From: Psococerastis gibbosa
Taxonomy: Eukaryota; Arthropoda; Insecta; Psocodea; Psocidae
Assembly: GCA_963971405.1 (NCBI GenBank)
Contig: OZ020485.1
Location: forward strand, 15,190,001 to 15,254,000
DNA length: 64,000 nt
Direction: 5' to 3'
A program made the translations under genes and the position numbers. Below are positions 1 to 12,700 of the stretch, piece after piece; the stretch's first letter is position 1, and the number at the start of each line of letters is the position of its first letter. The notes beneath the pieces are model-generated. The model searched no databases, had not been told where the DNA came from, and saw only the letters and a program-made list of their open reading frames with translations.

Positions 1-2
1 CA

Positions 3-809
3 AGTAGTAATGAAGGAAGACTGATCAGCTACAAAAATACTAGTCTGCGTGAAGTACCATTCGACAGCAAAATATCAACCTCACAGTTGCTGTTGTCTAA
101 GGAAAGCCAAGCCAGAGCACAACAGGGTAAGATTGGTATTGATGGCAAAATCCTCGTTGACAGTGAAAGGTCGGCTGGTATATATAACTTTGTAAGGACG
201 CCCTCCCCAATGCCCGGTGTTGCCGAATCACCGCTCATGACGTGGGGAGAGATCGGGGGAACCCCCTTTCGGCTGGATGGCGGCTCCACACCGTCGTTTC
301 ATATTCAACAAGTTCCGAAGCGGGAGAAAATAGCTTTTGCGTTAGCGGATAAGGTGACAGAAAGCCATCGAGATGTAAAAAGGAAGGCCGCTGATGCTGC
401 ACGACCTCCACGTTGTTCCCCATCGCCCGGTCGCAGCAGTATTTTTGGCTCTATGTCACCTGCCGCCCAACGACTTGCAACGAATGCATTCGGCCGACGG
501 CCTCACAGCGGGACACACTCTCCATTCCACACCAGACCTTCACCCTCTACCCCACGATCTCTCATGTCGCCATCCACGCAACGTCTGACTCCAAATCTAT
601 TGAGGAATAAACCGGGTAGTGGAATAATCTCAAACTCAAGAAGTCCATTTGTTACTCACCCCCACGGGTCGGTGAAGTCACAGATAAGTGAGTCTGCAAC
701 GGTGCCGTCTGTGTCAGAAAGTAGTGCAAATTTCACAGATATTACCGACAATCTTCTATCTTTATCAAAGGATCCTCTTGTCAGGCCGCGGGCTGAAGAC
801 TTCTTTTAG
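3..809 (+). CDS. ESS2: ESS2/DGCR14 splicing factor, C-terminal part (5' end outside window)
   Basis: The frame is open from base 3 to the TAG ending at 809, giving 268 residues with no start needed inside the window. Landmarks match the ESS2 (DGCR14/Bis1) family: a KNT motif near the start followed by a QQGKIGIDGK stretch (human QGKVGPDGK), then TPSPMPGVAESPLMTWGEI (human TPSPAPGVNESPMMTWGEV), an SPAAQRL segment, and the family's C-terminal ending ITDNLLSL...DFF. ESS2 is a nuclear protein associated with the spliceosomal C complex. The middle is rich in S, T, P and R and is probably disordered. The N-terminal half lies before base 1. TIPRL follows on the same strand. Identification rests on recalled family sequence and is firm for this C-terminal block. 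Confidence 0.93.
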   Translation, partial: SSNEGRLISYKNTSLREVPFDSKISTSQLLLSKESQARAQQGKIGIDGKILVDSERSAGIYNFVRTPSPMPGVAESPLMTWGEIGGTPFRLDGGSTPSFHIQQVPKREKIAFALADKVTESHRDVKRKAADAARPPRCSPSPGRSSIFGSMSPAAQRLATNAFGRRPHSGTHSPFHTRPSPSTPRSLMSPSTQRLTPNLLRNKPGSGIISNSRSPFVTHPHGSVKSQISESATVPSVSESSANFTDITDNLLSLSKDPLVRPRAEDFF

Positions 810-2015
810 ATGAAGGACACATGCTTCACGATAGTTTTAAAGTAAGACTTATTTAACTTTATTTAGTGGAGTGAAATTAACGCAAGTGCTAGATGTTAAG
901 TATACATTTTTTTCCCGCTGTTTGCCCGTTAAAATGAAACTATTATACAGTGTGCAGTACGCTCAAAATAGTAATTTATTTCCTACCAGTAGCTGCCAGA
1001 TATGATCGTAAAAGAGGCACTTGCATGAGAATGTAGGCTACTTTTCAGGATGTCTCTTCTGCATCAACGCCTACCAACTGTACGATTTTCGCATATTTTT
1101 TCTTTGCGAACCATACGTTATAAAAATCGTATAACTTATGCGTAGGTTACAAAAATTTGGTATATATCCAAGTTGTAGAGGGCTATTTAATACGTAGGTA
1201 TTAGTTTTAGTGTAGCGATTTTTTTTCGTTAAATTGATTGGGGTCAAAAATGTATCAGATAGATGTGTATGGCTTATTTGGAGTAAACGGACATGAAATT
1301 AAGAAGCTTGTACGTTTCTGCCTCAAAAATAGATCACAGTTTCAGGTGCAGTTATCTCAAAAATCTTAAAAATCGCAGTTATCCACTTTGACTTATATGC
1401 GCTTCAATTATTGAATACGTGGAAAAATTATAACACCTAACATTGATAATGCCTTACGGTATAATATAGTCCTCTATACGAAATTAACTAATGTGACTTG
1501 TTGCAATACATCAATAGCTAGATCTAATTGGTGTTCGGGGCAACAGTGAGCGGTTGATAGAATTCAACCTCGTCTCCCGCGGCAAGAAGTAAGTAAACAA
1601 GCATAGCCTTATATTTAAAAAAAAACTCACCCGATTGCAAGACTCGTACTAAATATGATTTAGTCACCTACGCTTGTTACTTAATTGTGTTTGTGTGGCA
1701 AAAGGTCCAACTTTCAGTGTTATGACAAAATTATTTGAGATTTGCTTTACTCCTTAGATACAAGTCTCTTTGGAGCATCTACATAGTGCTGGGGTTGACA
1801 TTTTTAATGTAATTTATTATCTACTTACACTGTGGCAATCGTAAGCATGTATGAGCTGGTCCATTTTAGCTTTTAGCCGTAGGGTTGACATTGAGGACAA
1901 CTACTGTTACTGCGGCCGTAACGCTTTTTCGTGACACAGAAATTCCCGATGCCCCCGTCTATATGGAAGTTTCACTTCAATAATAATAATACCCATTTGC
2001 AATTAATTGTTTCAG
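810..2015. other. Gap between ESS2 and TIPRL, presumed to hold TIPRL exon 1
   Basis: It should contain the ESS2 3' UTR, the TIPRL promoter and the short first coding exon of TIPRL (about 15 codons expected from the family, leaving two bases of a split codon). I could not identify that exon. A short open frame starts with ATG at 1250 but does not resemble the TIPRL N-terminus. Confidence 0.4.
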
Positions 2016-4182
2016 AAAAGGACCATGGCAATTCAAAATAACGAAAAGTCACATTCTCAGCTCGAAATGTACAGGAGAAGGCGGGGGAGAAGAATGTACA
2101 GGTAGCGGCGAAAAATGTCCTTTTTGCGTGTACACTCAGAACCTTCAACTACCCCATCTGCCAGACATGGTGTTTGCATCAAATATTTTCACGGTCAGCC
2201 ACGCTTCAGGCTGCAAATTGGAGTTTAATGCGTTCGATTCACTGACTCGGGTTAGCAACGGAAAGATGACGGTGGAGGTGGCTTGTTCTCAGGAATGGAA
2301 AGAACACAGGTTGGTGTAACATTATTTTTTTGCCGTGAAAATCCATCGGCATTCTAATCGGTGCTTTACCTTCGTCGGTTGGGGTAAACGCGGCTGTCGG
2401 AAATGTTGCTGACCACAGCATCGTGCAGTGATCAAGAGAGAAGATACTCTCTACGCCGCGGCGTTTTTTTCACCCCCTTTCATAACCAATCGATATTAGT
2501 GGCACCCACGTAGTTCTGGACCGGCAAATGAAGATGGGACGCACTTTATATTAGTATATTCCTAGATTTGGTATTTTTTATATTTTTTATTGCGGATTGT
2601 ATAAAACTATAAACCTTTATGCTTCTTCTCTTTCACTGTATTGTTTTTTGAAAGTATTCCGGACGCTATTGCATTAGATTCGATGCAATATAGAGCAATC
2701 TTATACCCACAGGCAAGAAACAGGATACACGGAGAAAGTATTGAAGCCGTTCGACTGGACGTTCAGCACGGATTACAAAGGGTCACTTCCAGGAAACTGG
2801 TTAGTGGAAGCCAGCGAAGCTAGAATCAACGTAGAGAAGCTGCGGAAGAAGGACGCCATCTTGTTTTTTGACGAACTGACTATTTTCGAAGATGAGTTGC
2901 ATGACAACGGGATAGCTCAGCTGTCTGTTAAAGTTGTAAGTTTCGTGCAATGTTCTTTCGATTAATAATTAAGCCAAGTGGTTTTCACAGTCGCGATTTG
3001 CCGACGTCTAACAGAAAGTTTCTTGTCAATGTCTCGATGAATTCGGAAAGTAGCGTGTAATCGTTGCAACTTATGATGATAAACTCCTTTGCCTTGTTTT
3101 GGTTTGGTTTGTATTACCCATAAATAAGTGTTCAAATCTCATGAAATATCAATCATAGAACGATAAAAAAGATCAGGACAAACAGAAAAAAATTTCTGAG
3201 CATTTTGATCTAGGATATTATGTATCTCTAAAACACAGATTGGCCACAATTACTGAATTTGATTTGTACAGAAACCGATTGTCTTGGGTCCCGAGGAAGT
3301 AGTTAAGGAACTGTGGCTAATTGGTGTTAGTCACATGTCAAATATAGAAATAGTATTGCTACTAATTTAGTAGAGATTTTCGACGATCGATATTTCCTGT
3401 GTAATCGACTTTGTACAAAAAACGTGTAGTGCGGGTACTCCGATTTGCACATAAAACTTTACTTTTTCTGACGGTTATTTTATTTCCAGAGGGTGATGCC
3501 AGAAGTATTTTTCATTTTATTGCGGTATTTTCTGAGGGTGGACAATGTTTTGATGAAAATAAACGACACTAGGTTTTATCACGAGTTCAACACAAATTAT
3601 ATACTCAGAGAGTATACGTCACGTGAAGCAAGAATACCCGATTTGAAGGTAGGTAGAAACCAGCTTTTCAAGGCATTTTGAAACTTTCTAAATTAGCTTA
3701 TACGGCCAAATAAAAAATGCGTAACTTGGGTAGTACTTGACTAGCAAGTTTACAATTCATATTCGAGATTCCGTAGCTTTGACTCGGGTCAGCGGGTGGT
3801 TTTCGCCATAAGTTATTAAGATGGCAACCCAACTCAGACAATCATCCATTCCCGAAGTCGTGTGTGTCAAGTGTGCAGAAATTCGGCACCAGCGATTCTG
3901 TTGTCAGCCCTGCTTATTGATTTGTTTTTAATTTTCTTTTATGTTGCTACCCTACAACTTGTTTACATTACCTTTGACATTTCCCTCTACGTTTACCCAC
4001 TATCGGCTATATTCAGCTTATGGTTAAGCGCAATCTATTTTATTTTATTGTTGTTTGGTAGACAAGTCATTATTTATTTATATTTTTAGGTACCACCATC
4101 GTTACTCCTGGATCCTAACGAAATGTCTCAGCGACTGCCGCTCATCAAAGAAGTACATGAAAAGCTTATCCTGCCTTCTTAA
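2016..4182 (+). CDS. TIPRL: TIP41-like protein TIPRL (TOR/PP2A signalling regulator), four exons, exon 1 not found
   Basis: Exons 2016-2309, 2713-2935, 3490-3648 and 4090-4182 join with consistent phases through GT/AG junctions (acceptors at 2015, 2712, 3489, 4089). They encode about 255 residues against 272 in human TIPRL. Diagnostic blocks are [84 protein letters not shown] and [10 protein letters not shown]. The family binds catalytic subunits of PP2A-type phosphatases and modulates TOR signalling in the cytoplasm. A Cys/Gly-rich insertion (about 2065-2120) replaces the usual segment before the LPHLPDM block, and the protein stops just after KLILPS, lacking the human tail. A diverged repeat (3160-3470) fills intron 3. 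The missing first exon probably lies between 900 and 2010. Confidence 0.93.
3160..3470 (+). repeat. Dispersed repeat copy 1 (intron of TIPRL)
   Basis: About 310 bp that realigns, diverged, with 10500-10660 plus 11126-11190. Shared words include ATCAGGACAA, TCTGAGCATT and a block near the end with TCGACTT. Part of it (GAACTGTGGC...ATTGGTG) recurs at 24280-24330 and 10750-10780, so it is a dispersed family. No coding potential was seen. Confidence 0.6.
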
Positions 4183-4990
4183 GCCGCAGAGAATTTCCGC
4201 CGTGAATATTTTTCAAAATATCAAGAATTTGAAGTGGAGATGTAGGGCCGTGTAAATGATTTGTGAACTAACTACACGGTCAAATATCCAATCTGATAAG
4301 AGAATGTTTGGTATCAAACATAGCTAGCTATTACGTTGTCAAAAATTCTGTCAATGATGAGAGACTTAATATTGCATCATGTTTTTTAAATGGATATTTT
4401 TGTTGTTTTTGTAAACTAAGGTTTTGGTAGTGCCATGATAACTTGATTTGAAATAGTATCTTTCTGTGGGTAACACTATAGTTGAGTTTATAGCCCTAAC
4501 TCCGCCAGGTTGGCTTAGTTATAGAACTGAATTAATTTAATTATTTATTTATTGTTTACGTGGCTTCACTGAACGGTTTGACTAGCGAATAGTGCAACTT
4601 CAGAATACATATACCTACTAACTACTTACTAGCCAACGCCCACCCTTGGCATGTCGGCCATTTTGGTGACGCGCTGAAACTCGTCTTCATTTGTTGGTGT
4701 GTGGTCGATCGCCGGCCACAACGCGAGGTGTTCTGTGTCCATCCATCAAAATAAAATGTATAAAACTACCAGTAAAGTTTTTCCGACAAAATTTTTCAAC
4801 TGATTTGCATACTTTATAATAGACTCAAGAGAAGGTGTCATGAAAGTTTTGTAAACATCGGTGATGAGACCCTAACCTATAGTGTTACTTTTTTGTTAAT
4901 CTTAGAATGAATGAGCAATCATATTTTTTTCGAAATGGAGAGATGCATCGTCGAGGAAGCAGACATGGCCACGCAATGTGTCGAAGCAGG
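4183..4990. other. Intergenic, downstream of TIPRL
   Basis: AT-rich, no gene seen. It includes a 42-bp piece matching the 3' part of the tRNA-Glu-derived SINE (4486-4527) found elsewhere in the window. Confidence 0.5.
4486..4527 (+). repeat. Fragment of the tRNA-Glu-derived SINE 3' region
   Basis: The string TAGCCCTAACTCCGCCAGG followed by TTGGCTTAGT matches the distal part of the SINE copies at 12881 and 44741 (reverse complement). The tRNA-like head is absent. Confidence 0.5.
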
Positions 4991-4995
4991 TTTTA

Positions 4996-5264
4996 GGTCT
5001 CACACACGGACAATTCGAACGCCGGTGATTTGCTGAGAAATTTGTCATGGGAGCGAGTGGACAGTTGCAACCCGAGTCTACTTCAGCAGATTTCGGTCGC
5101 TGACCTCACGCATGTGCAAGGGTTTCCCCTTGACACGCCAAGCAAACCAGAAATCTTCTGAAGTGAGTTCAGAAATAGACTGCTTTTTTGCACCAACCCA
5201 TTTACTTCAGGGACTAATTTCCCAGCGCACCTCGCGCGTTGTGATCGTCCGTGTGTACCAGGCC
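4996..5264. mobile_element. Foldback MITE, PIF/Harbinger-like ends
   Basis: Left 4996-5093 and right 5173-5264 are imperfect inverted copies. Terminal match is GGTCT-CACACACGGAC on the left and, reverse-complemented, GGCCTGGTACACACGGAC on the right, continuing past GAAATT into an arm containing TTCAGCAGATTTC. Flanks read TTA on the left and TAA on the right. GGCCT..ACAC ends with 3-bp TWA targets are typical of PIF/Harbinger MITEs; the superfamily is inferred. A related half-element lies at 40780-40905. No transposase. Confidence 0.7.
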
Positions 5265-5289
5265 TAATGGGCGCTACCACTGTCAACCA

Positions 5290-6590
5290 ACTGGCAGTAA
5301 TTCGCAGTTGAACGCAATATTATTTAAGTGAGATAAAATAAATTCTTTACGGTAATCAAACGAGTTTTTTTATTGTAGAAACCAGTTACATTTATTTTGC
5401 ACGAGATTTCTCTTGTCAAATTAAAAAATAACTAGGCTAGAACTTTTTTCCTAGTTCAAACCCGGAACTATTACAGCAATGCTAGGCGTATTGTAACCCC
5501 ATAAGGGCATCGCGCCTATTCAGTAATAATATTTAGTAAAAACCATTTTTGCCTCCGGACATTCTCCAAAGTCAATTGAATTCTGGTCTGGAATATTCCC
5601 CGGACAATGGTAGCCATTGTGCAATAACAACATTTTGTTTTCTCAAAGGCAACAGAAAATTCATAACGCCGTTATGCAGGTGATAATTCTTAAATTTTAT
5701 TTTGTTACATTATGCCAAAAGAATTTATAGTAAGTTACTCACAGTTAAGGCACTAAAGTAAATGTATTCTCAGACTTAAAAGCCTAAACCGTTTCAAAAC
5801 CATTAAAGCAGGGATTCCAAAATTTTTTGGTTGTCTTTTTGACAAAATTAATTAATCCCCCTTTCTGCAACCGCAAAGATAGGAAAATGTTGAAAAAATA
5901 ATTAAAAATAAGGGTTTTTTGAAAACCCTGAATACTTACCCGAATTAATTAACTTAGCTATTGTATAATTTTAAAATCATTTTGTTTATAGTAATAACCT
6001 TTTAGGTGAGAAAACTTGAATTTTCTGGGGAAGCTTGTACTTTTAATTAGTTTGTTTTCTGTCCATTTTCATAATTATGTGGCTGCAGGAATTTTTTCAA
6101 AAAAACTCTTCGTCATTCGATTACAAAATAATTTGAAATTTCTGTCTCAACTAAAGTTGCGAAGACATAATTGATCAGATCTTAGAAATACATCTTAAAA
6201 GCAACAACATGAACTTCAGCCATTCCCCCTATTACACACTCAAATATTGAACAATATTCGATCCAATAAATATGGGTCTAAGAAAAATATTGGACTGTGT
6301 AATATAATATCTAAATTCAGATTCAAATCGCATACTTCATTTAAAGGTTCCAATTAGTTCTTTGATCGAATAAATATTAGTGTGTAATCAAGCTACTCAA
6401 AGAAAGGAAGACATGGAAAAAGGACGGGAGTCGAACGATAGCATACGGTATTTCCGTATACGCCTAAAACAGTCTAAAAAAGAAAATAGCTATTCGCCTG
6501 AGATTAATTATATGGTGAATTACACGTATATTCCGATCAAAACGACTTATAGACTCAAAAGTATTGTAGTTAACAATATGGAAATTAACC
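5290..6590. other. Intergenic, no feature seen
   Basis: AT-rich sequence with no exon, tRNA or repeat that I can support. Confidence 0.5.
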
Positions 6591-6591
6591 A

Positions 6592-6710
6592 AAAGGTACA
6601 GTGGCCTTATTCAACATTTAGCAGGTACATTTTATACAGCAACAACATAACCTTCAGTAAATTCAGAGTAAACTTGCGCAGCTTTGGAAGATCGCGATGG
6701 TATCATTTTT
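6592..6710. repeat. Tandem duplicate of the 3' part of the SLF1 last exon
   Basis: Aligns with 6730-6895 (3' UTR edge and final coding part of SLF1). Paired words are AGGTACAGTGGCCTTATTCA / AGGTACAGTAGCTTTATCC, and GCGCAGCTTTGGAAGATCGC / GCGCAGCTTTGGGAGA...GATCGC. The copy is diverged and lacks about 10-15 bp. An open frame on the + strand across it (6380-6757) is probably not a gene. Confidence 0.7.
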
Positions 6711-6760
6711 ATAAACGCAGTCTCCTTTCAGGTACAGTAGCTTTATCCTCCACTTGACTG

Positions 6761-9700
6761 CTAACTTTTATTCAGCGAAAACAAAACATTCAGTTCTTCG
6801 GCAGCAGTAGTCTCAACCTGTTGAAACTTCAGCAAGTTCATTGTCAACGCGCGCAGCTTTGGGAGATTGGTTTTAAGATCGCGATGGTACCTTGAGTACT
6901 GAATTAAAACGTTCATTTCTGTTTTGCTCGCACCTCCTTTTCCCATCGCTTTCATCTTGTGGTAAACAACCCAGGTACGATGCGTAGCCATGTAGCATTG
7001 AGTAAGGATTGTGCACAGTTTGACGATTAGAGTGAGATTGTCTGTTATAAGATGAAGTCGCTTGCGGCTATGAATAGTTTCCACCAGGTTCTTCTTATAG
7101 TGCATGAGAATACTACGCACTTCCTCATCGGTGCAAAAATCGAGCGCGGTTAAATTGTCATCGGTAATATCTTCAAGGAGAACGGAACCTAAATAGCAGA
7201 AGTAATAAAGAATTATAAACACATAAAATGGTAACATGATTAAAGATAATTCATAAGCTTACTTTGAGAGAAGCATAAGGAATTTTTTTTAAACAAGCTA
7301 TTATGATTGGGACTCGGCCAACATGTTATGTTTATACAATAATATTATTATTTTTTAATAAAAGGTTAATCGCATACAAACAATTTAATGAATTTATCCG
7401 ATTGACCTCTTCAGTCAGTATAGGATAGTACCCGTGTTGAGTTACGACACTTCTCAGATGGCATGGCGTGTAGAGACTCTCACAAGTACAAGCACGCTAC
7501 CACCTGGCCATCGAAGTCGATGCAACGGACAGTGGCATCTGGGACGTCCCTTAAGTCACCTTTTTATTATCCAATAGCATCATGGTTAATTTCTTTGCTT
7601 ACTTTTAATAATTTTTTTTTCTGTTTTTGGGGCCTTTTTGGCAGCGTGGGCTGTGAGCTTTTGGCCAAATAACTGATTCGGCACAGCAAGTTCCATTTCA
7701 TCCAGCATGCGGATGTCCAAATCTCGGTAGGCTACCGTAGTTGTACTCACACAAACTATAGCTCATTAGTAAGTAGTGGATTAAGTCATACTACAAGCGC
7801 AAATCCCTACTTCATCACAAAACTTCTGTGCATTTATTCTTCCGGACAGACTTCGGCCAAGTCTGATGCATTCTTACCTGTAGGATGCTTGACCAGCATC
7901 GCACAAATCACCTTATGACTATTCTAGAAAGCCAAAATCAGAGGTGTCCAATTCGGAGGACCTTTTGCCCACGTATCTACTTTCTTCAGCCCGCTGTTCA
8001 AACCTCAGCCTCGAAGTAATCTGACGCGTCGAGTGCATTCATAAATGTATTTTTACCTGTATGCTTCAGTAGTATCGCAAAAGTCTCCTTATGACTATTC
8101 TGCACAGCTAACATAATGGGTGCGGACATGGGTGTCCAATTCTGGAGACCGTTTGCCAACTGTACAGACCCGAGCCTCGGAGTCCGCAGACGCAGCGAAT
8201 ACTTACATCGACCATAGCGGAGTGAATTCTTCAATATATTCTTACCTGTATGCTTCAGCAGCATCGCACAAATCTCCTTATGACTACTCTGCACAGCCAA
8301 CATCAAGGGAGTCCAATTCTGGGGACCTTTTGCTCGCGTATCCACAGCTCGTTGGACAGATCCCAGCCTTGGAGTGAACGACAGGAGTTCCCTGACGCAG
8401 CCGGTACTTCCGTAGGTCGAGGCCTCATGGAGCGCGGTCCAGCCATCACCGTCCGTCAGATTGACGTCCAACTGCTCGAACGTAAGGAGAGCGGTAACTA
8501 TGGCAACGTTTTCCTTACTGCAGGCCATATGTAATCGCGTGGCACCTGAAAGCATCATACATACGCTATCGACATTCGACGGCTTGTGGAAACACAGCAG
8601 TGCTTCTTATCGGTAATCTTGATTTGTAGCAACCTGACCTGCAGTCCAACCAGTCTGAACACAGTGTACCCAATGTACTGCTATGTCTGATGGTCTCAAT
8701 GACCGTGTACATAATAGATCTTGCCCAGTAACCTGTCAGACATGTCACACTTGTTGGTCTCACGGGATTTGGTAATCGTATGGGGTGGTTATTGAGTTGC
8801 TGTTGAAAGCCTTAGTGTAGTGGATAACGATCTAGACATTGTGCCTCCTATTCACCTCTGTCTAATTAGATAACTATTCATGTGAGAGGCTGATGCAAAG
8901 GGGCTAGGAATCCGCTATAATCATTCAAATCGTAACAAGGTCAAATACGAAGGATATGTAAGTTCCATAGTTGAAGCCATGCCCAAGCAAAAATCGCGCG
9001 AACAACAGAGACTGTGTTATGTGTGAATTAAGAGTTCATCGACATCCTGGGGGTACTAACAAGGAGATGAAGCAGAAAACGTAAACTGGTACATGTCTAT
9101 AGAGGCAACCTACTGTAAACAGGTAATGGACAAGCATACCTGATCTATATTTAGCGTTGACGCTGGTCATTTTCGAATACTTGGCGACTAGCTCAGGATC
9201 TGGAGTAGACTGTCTTTTATTTTGGCGGGCAATTGTATATCCTTGGCCTTTCGCAATTTGAAGTAAGTGTTCCACCACTGTTATCTGTAATTAAATCAGA
9301 AATGATTGGAAAATCATGACCAAGTTTAATCGTTATTGCTAGGTATAGGAAGAAGCATTAAGCTTTCGCCATCAGGTTTCTTGCAGATGATGAGATTTCT
9401 GTGTTTGTGACCAAGAAAAACTTACAGCGGACGGTAGTTCCGGTATACAGTGGAATCCAGTCAAAGTGCCCAAGATATGGCAGCAGCAAAGCAGACGGAA
9501 CCAACATGGTTCGATACCATGTAGATGGTCGACTAGTTGGCAATCACCATAAGTTTGTATACCTGCAACAATAAAAAAGAGTGCAGAGATATACAGTCGC
9601 CAATTCACTAAATTGAGACTTGGCTTTTCAATGATGTGTAACAAAAGTTGTATAACCTTGTTTTGCCTTTCCTTGAGGAAAGGAAAAGTCAACCCGAAAA

Positions 9701-12700
9701 AATTGACTCATAGATTCGAAAAACAATAAAAACCAGGTGACGCCACACAACTGGGATAAAAGATCATTGATGTTTAAGGCTTGTAATATTTTTGATTGCT
9801 TTACGAACTATATTTGATGCGAAATTTGTATGTTCAGAAAACAGTTATTGATTTGATCTCAATAGAATACGATATTATGATATGACAAACAAGGCGGACG
9901 CTGTAAACATATTTATCCACAAGCCCATTTTTTTCGATTTTCAGGTTTTCGAAGTTTTTGAGTCTTTAGATGAAGGGCTGTTTGGATGTGAAACCACAGA
10001 ACAACATAATATATATGTGTGAAACCATGTAGTTCGTGTTGACAGGGCTTTGATAAATTCCTTTAATAAGAAATTAGTCAGTTTTTTTTATTGTTCCTCA
10101 GCAATTTAGAGAAGTGGATATAGTTGGTTTCATAAAAAAAATCTTATTCACATATTAGAAGGCAGTTTCTCATAATATTTTCATATGAGTGTTTTCTTAA
10201 CGGCCGAAAATTCACCTTAAAACTGCTCCGTCTACTGCACATTCTTTATATCATTAAGAGAGTATGGAATTTCTACTTACGTTCGAGCAGTACTAAGGAC
10301 ACAGCGCGGGCGAGATCAAACGAGAATTTTCCAAAGAACGGATACTCCCTTTCTTTAATACGGTCAGCACAGTTTACTAAGTGTGCTATCATCGACAAAA
10401 GCCTCTGAAACATGCATTTAATTATATAAGTAGTATTCAGAGACAATTGGAGAGAGAAGCCTTAAAAGTGTAATTTTATATCAAGTATCACGAGTTGTCA
10501 AAAATATCAGGACAACCAGAAGACATTTTTCTGAGCATTCTGATGTAAGATATATGAATATATGGTATACTTCTTTCTACCACATATTTGCCACATTTAT
10601 TAAGTTTGATTTGAACAAAAAAGGATTGGTGCGGTAGTCCCGGGGAAGGAGTTCCATAATAATAATAATAATGCGTGTATTCAAAAAAACATTACAAATT
10701 TTACTGAACCGGTGTCACAAAGCCAAAAAGGCGCGTTGGGATCACCACAAGAACTGTGGCCACGTGGTGAGGCCACACATCGCAATGTAGAGGAGCATTG
10801 CTGATAATTTAATGGCTATTGTTAAGGCCAACTTCCAGCAGGAATTGGCCTAACATTCAAACTCATATAATATGATTAAATTAGTGAATGTGGCGGGCCT
10901 TAATCCGCCACTGCCTTCTCCACTGACGTAGTGGTTGGGGTTGCACTGGAGTGGGGGACCAATCGGCTCACAGTACTGTAATTGGGGCGTCTGCCCAAGT
11001 AATTGTTAAATATAATGAGACTAGTTTTTGAATCCAACCTGTGTGGTTCCTTCTCTTTAACACCAAGAGCACAACCCTACCCCGTACGCCGAGTACGAGC
11101 GGAAACAGGTATTCAATCAAATTCCTGTGAAAATCGACTTAGTGTAAAAGACGCGTGATGGGGGGTGCTCCAATTTGCTCATAATGAACGCAGTTTTGCA
11201 TTATACAGGTGGAATTTTGATGCTCCCAAATACAATAGGAAAGTAACAACCTCAATATTACTGTAGGATATTTCAGTAAAATGCTCCTTGCGACGACTAA
11301 CTGAATGCAGCGAGAGCGAGGATTGCTGATAACTCCCCAAAATTACTAAGACCATCTCATAGGAATAGCTTTCTACACTGTCAGCGAGGCCCTACCATTT
11401 CATTGCAACGCTCCACGTGACAGTACCAAAAGAAGAGAAGAAAGAAAGTTGACTTTTTCATTATAGACATTGGGCGAAATTTACTTACATTCAGATCTAT
11501 GGAGTCTTTATGATCTCTCCTGAATAGTAGGTTAATTATTTTATTCAACTTTGGGGATATTTGACCTGTAAAGAACAAGTTCAAAATTAGCAACTGAAGT
11601 ACGTATAAAAGACTATATTGAGTCAAGCCGTCTCTTTTCTGAGTAGTCCAGTCAACTGGCCAGTAAACCGGAAGGACGAAGTTCGAGAATAGTAAAGTTG
11701 AATAAAGGCAAAAATTCCCCCCCCCCCCCCCCTGGTCTGTGTTCACCTAACCTTTACTAGTATGGGGCTGCAACCTCATGATGTCATAGCATGGTTGCAG
11801 TCTAAAGCAATGGATTAAAAAAAAGTTAAATAAACGGTAAAATCGTTTCTTAGATTTTTTTATTATTAATTTTCTTATAATATATAATAAAGTAGACGTT
11901 GGAAAACAAAAACAAAACAAAAAGATGGCTCCTAGAAGTCATGCCCCTACTGACACCCGATGGCAGGGAAAGGTTCATACATTAAGACCCGCCCACCCTG
12001 AAGCATTACTGAAAAGTGGTCCAAGGGCCGTGCAAAGAAATATAAAACGAAAAAAATCTATAACTGCGGCAGTTATCTTGAGTGGCAAAATTGACATTGT
12101 AGGTACAACCTTCGAAGTTAACACCGCTACTATGAGTTCATTCAGAACACGGCTCCTCCATAATTTTAGATTTCCTCATAAGCAAAGCAAGGACGTCCTC
12201 AATTTATTTAAGTTACCATCGAACGACAAAACTTACCTATATTCGCCACATCCGGCCATATTAGGCCAGACAGGAGGCATTTGACTTGACTCCCATGGAT
12301 TCCTAATGTCTTCAGTCTCGAATGTAAGTCTTTTTCAAGTACATCACAAATAAATTTAAAACACATTGAACTTCTCTTAAATTGCTTTTGCGCTGGAAGA
12401 TCATCATAGTAACTGAAATTAAAGACATGAAAACACGTTTTATACGCAGTATATATTTATTTTTTGATAAAATAATCTATAAGAGGGTCAGAAATTTTGG
12501 GCTTGCTTTTCGCCAATCCTGTTTCTCACGGTGTAAAATAATTGATCTGTCAAGCCGTTAGCCTAAACTGAGAGACATAGGTGACGAAGCAATATAATCT
12601 GGGCTGATAGGCCATGGTCAATCTGAAAACGTACGTCCTAAAGTTTGGTCAACATCTGCGGTCATCAGAGGTACTATGTAAACTTCTAAGATTGTATCTC

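Noticed and set aside
1250-1369. First exon of TIPRL (MYQIDVYGLFG...)
   Set aside because: Does not resemble the TIPRL N-terminus and gives no phase-compatible donor that I can defend.
6380-6757. 125-codon + strand ORF
   Set aside because: Its distal part is the antisense of a duplicated SLF1 exon, so openness is borrowed from that exon.
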